Below, one piece after another: positions 13,315-21,313 of a stretch of 39,577 bases of DNA (positions are counted from its first letter, which is position 1; the number at the start of each line of letters is the position of its first letter). Position numbers and translations under genes: made by a program. Location of the stretch: positions 1 to 39,577 of IMG/VR virus record IMGVR_UViG_3300046512_000372. One strand, written 5' to 3'. The notes beneath the pieces are model-generated. The model had not been told where the DNA came from and ran no database searches. It saw nothing but the letters and a program-made list of their open reading frames with translations. This DNA comes from a virus.

Positions 13315-14258
13315 GCAACAAGGCAATGACCTGGGCCTGGGAACAGTCCGACGTGCCCAGCGGCGCGAAGTTCGTGCTGGTGGCGCTGGGCGACCACGCC
13401 AGCGACCACGCGGGCGAGGATTGGGCCTGTTATCCGTCCGTCGAGCGGATCATGTCGTTCACCAATCAGAGCCGGTCGACCGTCGAGCGCGGGCTGGCGA
13501 TCCTGGTCGATATCGGCTGCATCAGCCGGGTTCGTCGCAAGCTGCCGGGCGGTCGCCTGGGCATCTATGACTACGTCCTGCACCGTGATCGAAAGCCGTC
13601 CGATCCTGTGGAGAAGTCGCCCGACCACACGTCAAATTGCAGCATGGTCCATGCGTCAAATTGCGGGTCCGCCATGCGTCAAATTGACGGCCAGCCACAC
13701 GTCAATTTGACGCATGAAGTAACCCCCATAGAACCCTCAGTAGAACCCTCACATTGCGCGGGCGCGAGCGAGGCTGCGCCGGATTGGGCGCAAGAGGTGT
13801 GGACGGTTTGGCCGGTTGATGGCCAGCGATCCTCGTCGCCCCGCATGCTCGCCCTGGCCATCGCCGCTGAGATCGCCGCTGGTGCTGACCCCGCCGCTCT
13901 GCTGGCCGCCGCGACCGCCTATGGCCAGGACAGGACGGCCTGGGGATCGTCAGGCCGTCCTGTCGCCGCGCATCGGTTCTTCGCCGAGGGTCGCTGGGAG
14001 AACTTCACCGCCGTAACGCCGGGTGGCCCCGGCGGGCTGTTCGAACAGGCGCGAACGGCGTTCGCCTGCGCCGAGGTCCGCGTCGCCGTGGTGGCCGCCA
14101 GAGGCCCGGCGTGGGCCGCTAGCTGGTTGGACCCCTGCGAGTGGGACGAGGCCAGGCGGGTGATTGATCCCCGATCCAAGACGCGCGGCGACCGCCTGCG
14201 CAGCGAGGTCGGCGGCGTGTTGAAAAGTTTGGGTGTGCGAGTGGAAGGGCAAGGCTGA
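13311..14258 (+). CDS. Replication initiator-like helix-turn-helix protein
   Basis: A 315-aa protein starting MSNKAMTWAWEQSDVPSGAK, ATGA-coupled to the methylase. The N-terminal ~100 residues form a winged helix of the HTH_36 type (YPSVERIMSFTNQSRSTVERGLAILVDIG), as in phage replication-organiser proteins. A linker (105-145) is encoded by an iteron array, and the C-terminal domain (from PDWAQEVWTVWP) may contact host helicase. The arrangement, initiator with origin repeats inside its own gene, copies lambda O/ori. A perfect 15-bp palindrome copy lies in the C-terminal part (14051-14065). Role inferred from domain and repeats. Confidence 0.7.
   Translation: MSNKAMTWAWEQSDVPSGAKFVLVALGDHASDHAGEDWACYPSVERIMSFTNQSRSTVERGLAILVDIGCISRVRRKLPGGRLGIYDYVLHRDRKPSDPVEKSPDHTSNCSMVHASNCGSAMRQIDGQPHVNLTHEVTPIEPSVEPSHCAGASEAAPDWAQEVWTVWPVDGQRSSSPRMLALAIAAEIAAGADPAALLAAATAYGQDRTAWGSSGRPVAAHRFFAEGRWENFTAVTPGGPGGLFEQARTAFACAEVRVAVVAARGPAWAASWLDPCEWDEARRVIDPRSKTRGDRLRSEVGGVLKSLGVRVEGQG
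13627..13716. repeat. Iteron array, candidate replication origin
   Basis: Four copies of GTCAAATTG: direct at 13631-13639, 13655-13663 and 13678-13686 (spacing 24 and 23 bases, about two helical turns), and inverted at 13703-13711. Copies 2, 3 and the inverted fourth share ATGCGTCAAATTG. Copies 3 and 4 are complete 11-bp palindromes, GTCAAWTTGAC. Confidence 0.65.
13729..13752. repeat. Tandem 12-bp repeat beside the iterons
   Basis: TAGAACCCTCAG at 13729-13740 is followed directly by TAGAACCCTCAC at 13741-13752 (11 of 12 identical). It is less GC-rich than its surroundings and may be the unwinding side of the origin. Confidence 0.5.
14051..14065. repeat. 15-bp palindrome copy, perfect
   Basis: GCGAACGGCGTTCGC, perfect. 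In the C-terminal part of the replication initiator gene, read in a different frame (ARTAFA). Confidence 0.85.
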
Positions 14259-14833
14259 TGGGCGCGATGTTGAAGGCGGAAGTGGTGGTGGCGAGCGCCC
14301 AGGAAGTGGCGGTCGAGACCGCGCCGGTGCGGCGCTGGCGAGTGGTGCAGGCCAAGTCTCACTGCGAGCGAGAGGCTAAGCGGAACCTGACGCAGCAGGG
14401 CTTCGAGGTCTATCTGCCGATGGCCTTGAGCGAGGACCCCGCCACGCCGCGCCGGCCCAAGCGCCGGATCATCCGGGCATTCCTCCCCGGCATCCTGTTC
14501 GTGCGGTTCGAGCCTGACCTCGACCAGTGGCGGTCGATCTGCTCCACGGTCGGCGTCCGGGCGGTGATGATGGTGGGCGACAAGCCTGTGTCGGTCCCTG
14601 ACCGCCAGGTGCAAACGATCGCTGATCGTGAGGAAGCGGGCCTCATCCGCATCGCCAGCCGGGCCTCGGTGAAGACCAGCTGGAAGCAAGGCCAGGCCCT
14701 ACGCCTGGTCGGCACGTCGTGCGACATCGATGTGGTGTTCGAGGAATTGCTTGACGAGAATCGGGCCGTGATATTCGTAGAGCTTCTGGGCCGCTGGTCC
14801 CGACAAGTCGTCACTCCGCTCCTCTTGAAGTGA
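14258..14833 (+). CDS. NusG/RfaH-like transcription antiterminator
   Basis: A 191-aa protein with the NusG architecture. The NGN domain spans about 25-125: RWRVVQAKSHCEREAKRNLTQ, FEVYLPM, RRIIRAFLPGILFVRF, DLDQWRSICSTVGVRAVMMV. A KOW-type C-terminal domain follows (WKQGQALRLV to ENRAVIFVELLG). Length is close to bacterial NusG, but divergence indicates a specialised paralogue like RfaH. Such proteins bind RNA polymerase and suppress pausing or termination. It is the last gene before the late operon, and a strong hairpin lies just downstream, so it plays the part of lambda Q by position. Start overlaps the initiator stop (TGATG). Confidence 0.85.
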   Translation: MGAMLKAEVVVASAQEVAVETAPVRRWRVVQAKSHCEREAKRNLTQQGFEVYLPMALSEDPATPRRPKRRIIRAFLPGILFVRFEPDLDQWRSICSTVGVRAVMMVGDKPVSVPDRQVQTIADREEAGLIRIASRASVKTSWKQGQALRLVGTSCDIDVVFEELLDENRAVIFVELLGRWSRQVVTPLLLK

Positions 14834-14882
14834 GCAGGAGTGCGGTAGCCGTTCTAGGCTCCTCCACAATCTGACATCGCTG

Positions 14883-14909
14883 AGCCCGCCGCGTCCGACG
14901 TGGCGGGCT
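14883..14909 (+). terminator. Hairpin between early and late genes
   Basis: Stem AGCCCGCC (14883-14890) and GGCGGGCT (14902-14909) around an 11-base loop, between the NusG-like gene and the first late gene. The T-tract is poor (TTCGC), so it may be a conditional terminator or pause site on which the antiterminator acts. The intergenic stretch 14834-14928 holds nothing else I can name. Confidence 0.55.
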
Positions 14910-14928
14910 TCGCACATCGGAGCGGTCC

Positions 14929-15387
14929 ATGCCCGACATGCCGCCCAACTATCGGCCGCCGTCCGCGCCGACGCGGCGCGAGACCAACAAGGCGGCTGAC
15001 CTGCGGCGCGGTTCGGCCCGCCAGCGTGGATACACCACGGCCTGGGACAAGGCGTCCGCCGGCCATATCCGCAACGATCCGTGCTGCCGCTACTGCGACC
15101 TCGCGGGCGACACAGTCCCCGCCACGCTGACCGACCACCTCTATCCGCACCAAGGGCAGCAATGGCTGTTCTGGCTCAAGCTCTTCTGGGTCAGCAGCTG
15201 CAAGCCCTGCCACGACCAGTGGAAACAGCGTCTCGAACGCCAAGGCCTGATGGCCCTGGATGACCTGGCCCAGCGCCTAGGCCTTCCCACCCTCGCCGCA
15301 CACCTCGCCGACCTCGTCCGCCAAGGCCGCGACCCTCGACCCGACACCCCCCAGGGGGAGGGGTCGAAAGTCAAACCTTCGGCTTAA
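14929..15387 (+). CDS. HNH endonuclease of the packaging module
   Basis: A 152-aa HNH nuclease with a GGAG 6 bases before the ATG. Zinc cysteines flank the active site (CCRYCDLAG and SSCKPCHDQW), with DHLYPH supplying the catalytic histidines. Proteins of this kind sit directly beside terminase in HK97-like and cos-type phages (HK97 gp74 is the model), where they stimulate the terminase's cutting of concatemeric DNA. It is the first gene of the late operon. The C-terminal tail is Pro-rich and probably disordered. Confidence 0.85.
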   Translation: MPDMPPNYRPPSAPTRRETNKAADLRRGSARQRGYTTAWDKASAGHIRNDPCCRYCDLAGDTVPATLTDHLYPHQGQQWLFWLKLFWVSSCKPCHDQWKQRLERQGLMALDDLAQRLGLPTLAAHLADLVRQGRDPRPDTPQGEGSKVKPSA

Positions 15388-15452
15388 GGACCGGCGGGGG
15401 AGTACAAAACAAGTGTGCGCGAGTTTCCGGGATCTTTTTTTTGGAGACCGCC

Positions 15453-16013
15453 ATGACGCGAGGGCCGAAGCCCAAGCCTGCCGGTGTGCGGTCTCAGATC
15501 GACACCGTTCGCAGCAAGCGCACCAGGAAACCTGCCGCTGCCGTGGCGGTCGAGGTCGTCACCGTCGGCGGTGTTCGCCCGCCGGCCTGGCTGAAGGGCG
15601 AGGCGCTGATCGAGTGGAACGCTCGCGCTGGCGCACTGGTCGCCGCCAAGCTGCTGAGCGTCGCGGACATCACCCCGTTCGCGCGCTACTGCCGGAACCT
15701 GGCGCTCTGGCTGAAGCTGCGCGACGAGATCGACAAGGCGGGTGTGCGTTACGAGACTGAAACGCCGCACGGCCGTATGCGTCGCCTCGACCCCGGCTTC
15801 ATGGCTGCCGACCGCCTCGAACGCCAGCTGCTGGCCATCGAAGACCGGTTCGCCATGAACCCGGCCGAGCGCCAGCGGATCATCGCGGCCAGGATCAACA
15901 GCGGCACCGGCGACCTGTTCGGCGGGGTCGAGGCCAAGCGCGAAGGCGACCCGGCGAGCAAGGCGACCGAGGCCGCCAAGCCCATCGAGTCGCCCATCGG
16001 CATGCTGCAGTAG
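15453..16013 (+). CDS. terS: Terminase small subunit, P27 family
   Basis: A 186-aa DNA-recognition subunit of the packaging motor. The ATG at 15453 is chosen for GGAG 6 bases upstream; an in-frame TTG lies 12 bases earlier. Typical P27 features are a basic Pro/Lys-rich N-terminus (MTRGPKPKPAGVRSQ), the PPAWLKGEALIEWNARAGAL helix, LSVADITPFARYCRNLALWL, and MRRLDPGFMAADRLERQLLA before a disordered tail. Upstream, 15388-15452 contains an eight-base T run (15435-15442) but no convincing hairpin; no gene is seen there. Confidence 0.9.
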   Translation: MTRGPKPKPAGVRSQIDTVRSKRTRKPAAAVAVEVVTVGGVRPPAWLKGEALIEWNARAGALVAAKLLSVADITPFARYCRNLALWLKLRDEIDKAGVRYETETPHGRMRRLDPGFMAADRLERQLLAIEDRFAMNPAERQRIIAARINSGTGDLFGGVEAKREGDPASKATEAAKPIESPIGMLQ

Positions 16014-16017
16014 CGCC

Positions 16018-17739
16018 ATGGCGGCGAAGTGCGCGGCGCCGAAGCGTCCGCTAGCGCTGACCCGCTTCCCGAACGCGACCTGGGATGCGGCCGACAGCGT
16101 CTGGCGTGACGGCGAGTACTGGTACGACGAGGCCACCGCCGACAAGGCGGTGCGGTTCTTCCACAATCACGTCTGCCTGACCGAGGGCGAGTGGGCCGGT
16201 AAGCCCTTCATCCTGGAGCCCTGGCAGGAACACGACATCGTTCGCCCGACCTTCGGCTGGAAACAGGTGGACGGCCGCCGCCGGTTCCAGCGGGTGTTCA
16301 TCTGGGTCGCCCGGAAGAACGGCAAGACCGAGTTGGCCGCCGGCCTCGCGCTGCTGATGCTGCTGGGCGACGGCGAGCCTGCCGGTCAGGTCTTCTCCAT
16401 CGCCTCGGACCAGCCCCAAGCCACGCTGGTGTTCAAGAAGGCCGCCGCGATGGTGGCCTATTCGGAGACCCTGAGTGCCGCCATCGACTGCATGCAGAAG
16501 GCTATCTACTGCTCGCAGTTGAACGCCTCCTTCCGCCCGCTGTCGGGTCGCCCGCAAGGCAAACACGGCCTGAGCATGTCGGGTCTGGTGGGTGACGAAA
16601 TCCACGAATGGCGCGACGGCGACCTCTACACCTTCGTTCACGACAGCGCGGCGGCTCGTCGCCAGCCTCTCGAAGTCCTGATCTCCACGGCCGGCGTCAA
16701 AGGCACGCACGGCGAGGAGGTCTGGGAGGAATGCCAGCAAATCCTGTCGGGCGAGATCGACGCGCCCGACACCCTGGTCATCGTCTACGCCGCCGACCCC
16801 GACGACGATTGGACCGACCCCGCCACCTGGCTCAAGGCCAATCCGAACCTCGACGTGTCCGTCAAGCGCGACGCCCTGGCCCTGGCCTGTCGCCGGGCGC
16901 AGCAGCTGCCGCGCCTTGAGAACGACTTCAAACGCTACAGGCTGAACATGTGGACCGAACAGGCCGTGCGCTGGCTGCCCATCGACAGCCTGGACGACGA
17001 GGGCACCAAGTTCGGCTGGGACCACTGCGTCGGCGACACCGATTGGCGCGCCCTCGAAGAGCGCCTGCGCTTCAAACGGTGCTTCGGCGGCCTCGACCTT
17101 TCCGCCGTGCAAGACCTTTCGGCCTTGGTCTGGTGGTTCCCGGTGCAGGAAGGCCTCGACCGGCCCGCCCTGCTGGCCCGGTTCTGGAAGCCGGCGGGCC
17201 TGATCAAGGAACACACCAAGCGCGACAAGGTCCCGTACGACCGCCTCATCAGCGAGGGCGCGTTGCTCACCACGCCGGGCAACGTGATCGACCACGAGGC
17301 CATCCGCGCTCGCGTCCTGGCCGACGCCGAGCTGTTCCGCGTCGCCTTCCGCGACGAGAAGCGCGAGGCCCACCAGGGCGGCATCGCCATCGACCGTTTC
17401 GACGCCACCGAAACCCTCGTCAAACTGACGGGCGAGGGCATGCCGGTCGCCAAATTCGGACAGGGCTTCGTGTCCATGAACGCCCCGGCCAAGGCGCTGG
17501 AGCGCCTGGTGCTTAGCAACGGCTTCGACCACGGCGGACAACCCTTGCTCCGCCGTCACGCCCAGGCGGCGGCCGTCGAAACCGACGCCGCCGGCAACAT
17601 CAAGCCGTCCAAGGAGAAATCGACCATGCGTATCGACGGCATCGCCGCGCTTTGCATGGCGCTGGGCATCTCGGCGAGTGACCAGGGCGCCGCCCCGCCG
17701 TCGCCGTGGGAAGATCCAGAATTCAGCGTGGCCGCCTGA
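16018..17739 (+). CDS. terL: Terminase large subunit
   Basis: A 573-aa ATPase and nuclease that drives DNA into the prohead. The N-terminal ATPase has Walker A ARKNGKTE (98-105) after FIWV, and Walker B LVGDEIHEW (190-198). The C-terminal RNase H-like nuclease starts near FGGLDLSAVQDLSALVWW (first acidic residue) and continues to GGIAIDRFDATETLV. Family resemblance is to HK97-type/Terminase_1 large subunits. It starts 4 bases after terS and overlaps the portal gene (TGATG). Full length, nothing missing. Confidence 0.95.
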   Translation: MAAKCAAPKRPLALTRFPNATWDAADSVWRDGEYWYDEATADKAVRFFHNHVCLTEGEWAGKPFILEPWQEHDIVRPTFGWKQVDGRRRFQRVFIWVARKNGKTELAAGLALLMLLGDGEPAGQVFSIASDQPQATLVFKKAAAMVAYSETLSAAIDCMQKAIYCSQLNASFRPLSGRPQGKHGLSMSGLVGDEIHEWRDGDLYTFVHDSAAARRQPLEVLISTAGVKGTHGEEVWEECQQILSGEIDAPDTLVIVYAADPDDDWTDPATWLKANPNLDVSVKRDALALACRRAQQLPRLENDFKRYRLNMWTEQAVRWLPIDSLDDEGTKFGWDHCVGDTDWRALEERLRFKRCFGGLDLSAVQDLSALVWWFPVQEGLDRPALLARFWKPAGLIKEHTKRDKVPYDRLISEGALLTTPGNVIDHEAIRARVLADAELFRVAFRDEKREAHQGGIAIDRFDATETLVKLTGEGMPVAKFGQGFVSMNAPAKALERLVLSNGFDHGGQPLLRRHAQAAAVETDAAGNIKPSKEKSTMRIDGIAALCMALGISASDQGAAPPSPWEDPEFSVAA

Positions 17740-19031
17740 TGTTCGCTCGCTTGTTCAATCGTGGCGAACGCCGTTCGTCTTCCCTGGAAAACCCGGCCGT
17801 GCCGCTCAGCTCGGCCGCCGCCGCCGAACTGTTCGGCGCGTGGCGGTCGGCGTCGGGCACCATCGTCACGCACGACAATGCCGACCGTGTCCCGGCGTTC
17901 TGGTGCGGCGTCAACTTCATCGCCGCTTCGATGGCAAGCCTGCCGGTGGGCGTGTTCGAAGGGCCGCGTGAAGCGCGGGTGCCTGTCGTCGGGGACCCCG
18001 ATGATCCTCTGGACCTCGGCAACATGCTGGACCTCGTCATCAACGAGGAGCTGACGACGTCGTTCAGCTGGCGACAGATGATGATGTGTTCGGTCCTGTC
18101 GCGGGGGCGGCACTACACCTTCATCGAGCGAAACCGCCGGGGCGAGGTCATCAACCTGTGGCCCCTGCAGTACGACAACATGACGGTCGAGCGCGTCGGC
18201 GGCCGCAAACGCTATCGGTACAGCGACGCCGGCCGAACGGTCATCTATGAGCCGGCCGAAATCATCGACATCGTCTGGAAGCTGAAAGACGACGGCATCT
18301 GCCACGTCGATCCGGTCGCCAAACTCGCCGACACCCTGGGCCTCGCGCTCGATGGGCAGACCTATTCGTCGCGGTTCTTCGTCAATGGCGGGGTTCCGCC
18401 GCTGGCCCTGGAAGGTACGGCGGCGTCGCCGGGCGCAATCAGCCGCGCCCAAGCCGACATGGCGTCCGCCGTGAAGTCGGCCCACAAGAAGGGCGAGCAT
18501 GTCCTGTACATGCCGACCGGGCACAAGCTGGTGCCCATCGGGTTCGACCCCGAGAAGGCCCAGCTGCTCGGTTCGCGCCAGTACGCCGTCATCGAGATCG
18601 CCCGCGTCCTGGGCCTGCCGCCCATCTTCCTGATGGACCTGACCAACGGCACGCTCGCCAACACCGCCCAGGCTGACCTGTTCGTCGGCAAGCACTGCAT
18701 CGCCCACTGGGCCGACCGGGCCGAAGCGGAGATCAGCGTCAAGATCGGCGGGCGGCGCCCGAAGCGGTTCGTCGAGTTCGATCTGGACGGCGTCTACCGT
18801 GGCGATCTGCGGACCCGCATGGAGGCGCTCGCCCGCGCGATCCAGACCGGTCAGTTGAAGCCGAACGAAGCGCGCCGGCTGGAGAACCGCCCGCCCGCCG
18901 AGGGTGGCGACCAGCTGTTCATCCAGGGCGCGACCGTGCCGATCACCATGGCCGGCAAGGTCCAGGTGCAGCCCCAACCCCCAACCGAACACGAACCCAA
19001 AGGGGAGCCCGATGGCCCTGCCGAAGATTGA
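17739..19031 (+). CDS. Portal protein, HK97 family
   Basis: A 430-aa protein forming the dodecameric DNA entry ring of the capsid. The start is ATG 17739, overlapping the terminase stop. Recognisable features are DNADRVPAFWCGVNFIAASM near the N-terminus, SVLSRGRHYTFIERN, the conserved stem and wing region (PIGFDPEKAQLLGSRQYAVI, then EIARVLGLPPIFLMD) and a Pro/Gln-rich tail. This is standard length for HK97 gp3-like portals. A one-mismatch palindrome copy (17764-17778) encodes RGERRSS at the N-terminus. The 3' end overlaps the protease gene by 20 bases. Confidence 0.95.
   Translation: MFARLFNRGERRSSSLENPAVPLSSAAAAELFGAWRSASGTIVTHDNADRVPAFWCGVNFIAASMASLPVGVFEGPREARVPVVGDPDDPLDLGNMLDLVINEELTTSFSWRQMMMCSVLSRGRHYTFIERNRRGEVINLWPLQYDNMTVERVGGRKRYRYSDAGRTVIYEPAEIIDIVWKLKDDGICHVDPVAKLADTLGLALDGQTYSSRFFVNGGVPPLALEGTAASPGAISRAQADMASAVKSAHKKGEHVLYMPTGHKLVPIGFDPEKAQLLGSRQYAVIEIARVLGLPPIFLMDLTNGTLANTAQADLFVGKHCIAHWADRAEAEISVKIGGRRPKRFVEFDLDGVYRGDLRTRMEALARAIQTGQLKPNEARRLENRPPAEGGDQLFIQGATVPITMAGKVQVQPQPPTEHEPKGEPDGPAED
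17764..17778. repeat. 15-bp palindrome copy, one mismatch
   Basis: GCGAACGCCGTTCGT. In the first codons of the portal gene, read as GERRSS. Confidence 0.8.
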
Positions 19032-19635
19032 GCGCCGCACGGTCGGCGGCGTCATTGAGTTGCGCGCCGAGCCTCAGAGCTCGGCCGAAGGCCGCCTGAT
19101 CGTCGGCTATGCGTCGGTGTTCGACAGCGTCGCCGACATCGGCTGGTTCCGTGAGGTGGTCCAGCCTGGGGCCTTCGCCAAGGCGATCCTGCGCGACGAC
19201 GTCCGCGCCCTGATCAACCACGACCGGGGCCTGGTGCTGGGCCGTAACAAGGCCGGCACGCTGCGCATGACTGAGGACGCGCGCGGCCTGCGCTGCGAGA
19301 TCGACGTCCCCGATACGCAGTACGCCCGCGACCTGATGGTCAGCATGGATCGAGGCGACATCACGCAGATGTCGTTCGGCTTCGAGGCCGTCGTCGAGAC
19401 TTGGGACGACAGCGGCGAGGCGCCGCTCCGCACCCTGGTCGAGGTCGGCCTGTTCGACGTCTCGGTCGTGACTTACCCGGCGTACGAGGACACCGAGGCC
19501 GAGGCCTCGGGCAAGCGCTCGTTCGATCTGTGGCGCGCCGCCAACCCAATCGCCCCGACCGCCCCGTCGGCCGCCGACGCCGCTCGCCTGCGCATGAAAC
19601 GCGCCCAGGCCGAGCGCCTTCCTTCGCGCCTGTAG
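19012..19635 (+). CDS. Prohead maturation protease (HK97 gp4-like, S78)
   Basis: A 207-aa serine protease that cleaves the scaffold (delta) domain of the capsid protein during head maturation. GYASVFDSVADIGWFREVVQ and PGAFAKAIL are the family's N-terminal signature. Catalytic His70 lies in INHDRGLVLGR and Ser121 in ITQMSFGF, with LFDVSVVTYPAYEDTEA following. The ATG at 19012 lies inside the portal gene end with GGGGAG upstream. The C-terminal ~30 residues (APTAPSAADAARLRMKRAQA) are flexible and may be removed. Confidence 0.93.
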   Translation: MALPKIERRTVGGVIELRAEPQSSAEGRLIVGYASVFDSVADIGWFREVVQPGAFAKAILRDDVRALINHDRGLVLGRNKAGTLRMTEDARGLRCEIDVPDTQYARDLMVSMDRGDITQMSFGFEAVVETWDDSGEAPLRTLVEVGLFDVSVVTYPAYEDTEAEASGKRSFDLWRAANPIAPTAPSAADAARLRMKRAQAERLPSRL

Positions 19636-19657
19636 GCATCCCCGCAGAGCGATCCCT

Positions 19658-19676
19658 GGCCGCCGTCGTGGCGGCC
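19658..19676 (+). other. Hairpin before the capsid gene
   Basis: GGCCGCC (19658-19664), loop GTCGT, GGCGGCC (19670-19676). It ends 23 bases before the capsid ATG in a 64-base gap. With no T-tract it is probably an RNA processing or stability element raising capsid expression rather than a terminator. Confidence 0.5.
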
Positions 19677-19699
19677 CTCATGTGCAGCTGGAGAACATC

Positions 19700-20992
19700 A
19701 TGCACGAACTGAAAGAACTGCGGGAAAAGCAGGCCCGCCTGGTGGCTCAAGCCCGTTCGCTGCTGGCCGACATCAAGTCGGACACCCCGGCCGAGCGCGC
19801 CGCCGAACTGGAGACCCAGCACGACGCGGCCATGAAGGAATACGACGCCCTGGAAGCTCGGGCCGTGCGTCTCGAAAAGTTGGTCGACGCCGAGCGTTCG
19901 ATGAACGCGGGCGACGACCGCCGCCCGCGCGGCGAGGACCGCAGCACCGACCAGGATCGCGAGGAGCGCCAGCGCGGCGGTGACGGCCAGACCGCTCAGC
20001 AGATCGCCGAACAGCGCACTCTGTTTTCCCGCATCATGCAGTTCGGCGCCGCCGATCTGTCGCCGGAGGAACAGCGCGCCGCCACGGCCTTGCGCGCCGC
20101 CCTGACCGCTGAAATGCGGGCGCAGGCGGTCGGAACGGGCGGCGCCGGCGGCTATCTGGTGCCGACCGGCTTGATGTCCGAAATCGCCAAGACCATGGCC
20201 CTGTGGGGACCGATGCTCGACGAGAGCGTCGTCCGCCTGCTGCGGACCACCACCGGCAACCCGCTGCTGTGGCCGACGGTCAACGATACCGCCAACACCG
20301 GCGAGGACCACGCCGAGAACACGGCGGCGGCCGATCAGGACGTCGCGTTCGGCCAAAAGAACCTGGGCGCCTTCGTCTTCGACTCCGGTCTCGCCAAGGT
20401 CTCCATCGAGCTGCTGCAGGACTCCGCCTTCGACATCGTGGCCCTGCTCAATGAGCTGTTCGGCGAGCGCCTGGCGCGCCGCGCCAACACCAAACTGACC
20501 ATCGGCGCGGGCGGCGGCGCGACCCCGCAGGGCATCGTCACGGCCTCGACCCTGGGCAAGACGGCCGCGTCGGCGACCGCCATCGCCTCCGACGAACTGA
20601 TCGACTTCTTCCACTCGGTCGACCCGGCTTATCGCGCCTCGCCCAAGGCCCGGTGGCAGTTCAACGACGGCACGCTGGCGGCCATCCGCAAGCTGAAGGA
20701 CGGCCAAGGCAACTACCTGTGGGCCATGGGCGACATCAAGAGCGGCGCGCCCAGTACCTTCCTGGAGAAGCCCTACTCCATCAACCAGGCCATGCCGATC
20801 ATCGCGACCGGCAACAAGCCCATCATCTTCGGCGACCACGGCAAGTACGTCGTGCGTCAGGCGCGGGACTATACGCTGCTCCGCCTGAACGAACGATTCG
20901 CCGAGGCGCTGCAGGTCGGCTTCCTGGCGTACAACCGCCTGGACGGCCTGCTGTCCGACGGCCTGGCCGTCAAGCACTTCAAGATGGCCTAG
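19700..20992 (+). CDS. Major capsid protein, HK97 fold
   Basis: A 430-aa precursor that forms the icosahedral head. ATG 19700 has GGAG 8 bases upstream. Residues 1-105 are a charged coiled-coil delta/scaffold domain (ELKELREKQARLVAQARSLL, then a run of Arg/Asp), expected to be cleaved by the adjacent protease. The mature part begins in the 105-150 region and shows the family landmarks GGYLVPTGLMSEIAK, AFVFDSGLAKVSIELLQDSA, LFGERLARRANTKLTIG, PQGI, ARWQFNDGTLAAIRKLKD and GDHGKYVVRQARDYTLLRL. Phage_capsid family. Confidence 0.95.
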   Translation: MHELKELREKQARLVAQARSLLADIKSDTPAERAAELETQHDAAMKEYDALEARAVRLEKLVDAERSMNAGDDRRPRGEDRSTDQDREERQRGGDGQTAQQIAEQRTLFSRIMQFGAADLSPEEQRAATALRAALTAEMRAQAVGTGGAGGYLVPTGLMSEIAKTMALWGPMLDESVVRLLRTTTGNPLLWPTVNDTANTGEDHAENTAAADQDVAFGQKNLGAFVFDSGLAKVSIELLQDSAFDIVALLNELFGERLARRANTKLTIGAGGGATPQGIVTASTLGKTAASATAIASDELIDFFHSVDPAYRASPKARWQFNDGTLAAIRKLKDGQGNYLWAMGDIKSGAPSTFLEKPYSINQAMPIIATGNKPIIFGDHGKYVVRQARDYTLLRLNERFAEALQVGFLAYNRLDGLLSDGLAVKHFKMA

Positions 20993-21020
20993 CGCCTTCG
21001 CGGCTCACTCAAACAGAGGC

Positions 21021-21043
21021 GGGGCGGCCCTGGCTGCCGCCCC
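21021..21043 (+). terminator. Hairpin after the capsid gene
   Basis: GGGGCGGC (21021-21028), 7-base loop, GCCGCCCC (21036-21043). A strong stem without a T-tract, between capsid and the next gene. It may attenuate readthrough or protect the 3' end of capsid mRNA, giving capsid more protein than downstream genes. Confidence 0.5.
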
Positions 21044-21052
21044 GATACGCCT

Positions 21053-21313
21053 ATGAAGATCAAGATGAACATCGGCATGTCGGGACATCGGTTCGCCGTC
21101 GGTCCAGGCGACGTCGTCAACGCGCCCGACATCGAGGGCCAGCGCCTGGTCGACGCCGAGTACGCGGCGATTGCGCCGAAGAACGCCAAGGTGACGGCGG
21201 TCTGGGGTCATCGCGACACTGATCCGCCCGAGACGACCGAGGCTCCGCCGCCCGCCACGACCTCCACGCCGCCCCCCGAAACCACGGAACAGCCGCCGGG
21301 CGAAACGCGATGA
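21053..21313 (+). CDS. Small head-region protein with Pro/Thr-rich tail
   Basis: An 86-aa protein. The first ~55 residues form a small beta-rich domain (MKIKMNIGMSGHRFAVGPGD, VNAPDIEGQRLVDAEYAAI), like the short proteins found after the capsid gene in many HK97-like phages. The rest is low-complexity (PPPATTSTPPPETTEQPP), probably extended. It might be a minor head or decoration component; position is the only support. Its stop overlaps the connector start (ATGA). Confidence 0.65.
   Translation: MKIKMNIGMSGHRFAVGPGDVVNAPDIEGQRLVDAEYAAIAPKNAKVTAVWGHRDTDPPETTEAPPPATTSTPPPETTEQPPGETR

Noticed and set aside
17823-17839. Palindrome CGCCGAACTGTTCGGCG in the portal gene.
   Set aside because: The sequence differs from the dispersed motif and it is single; probably chance in a GC-rich gene.
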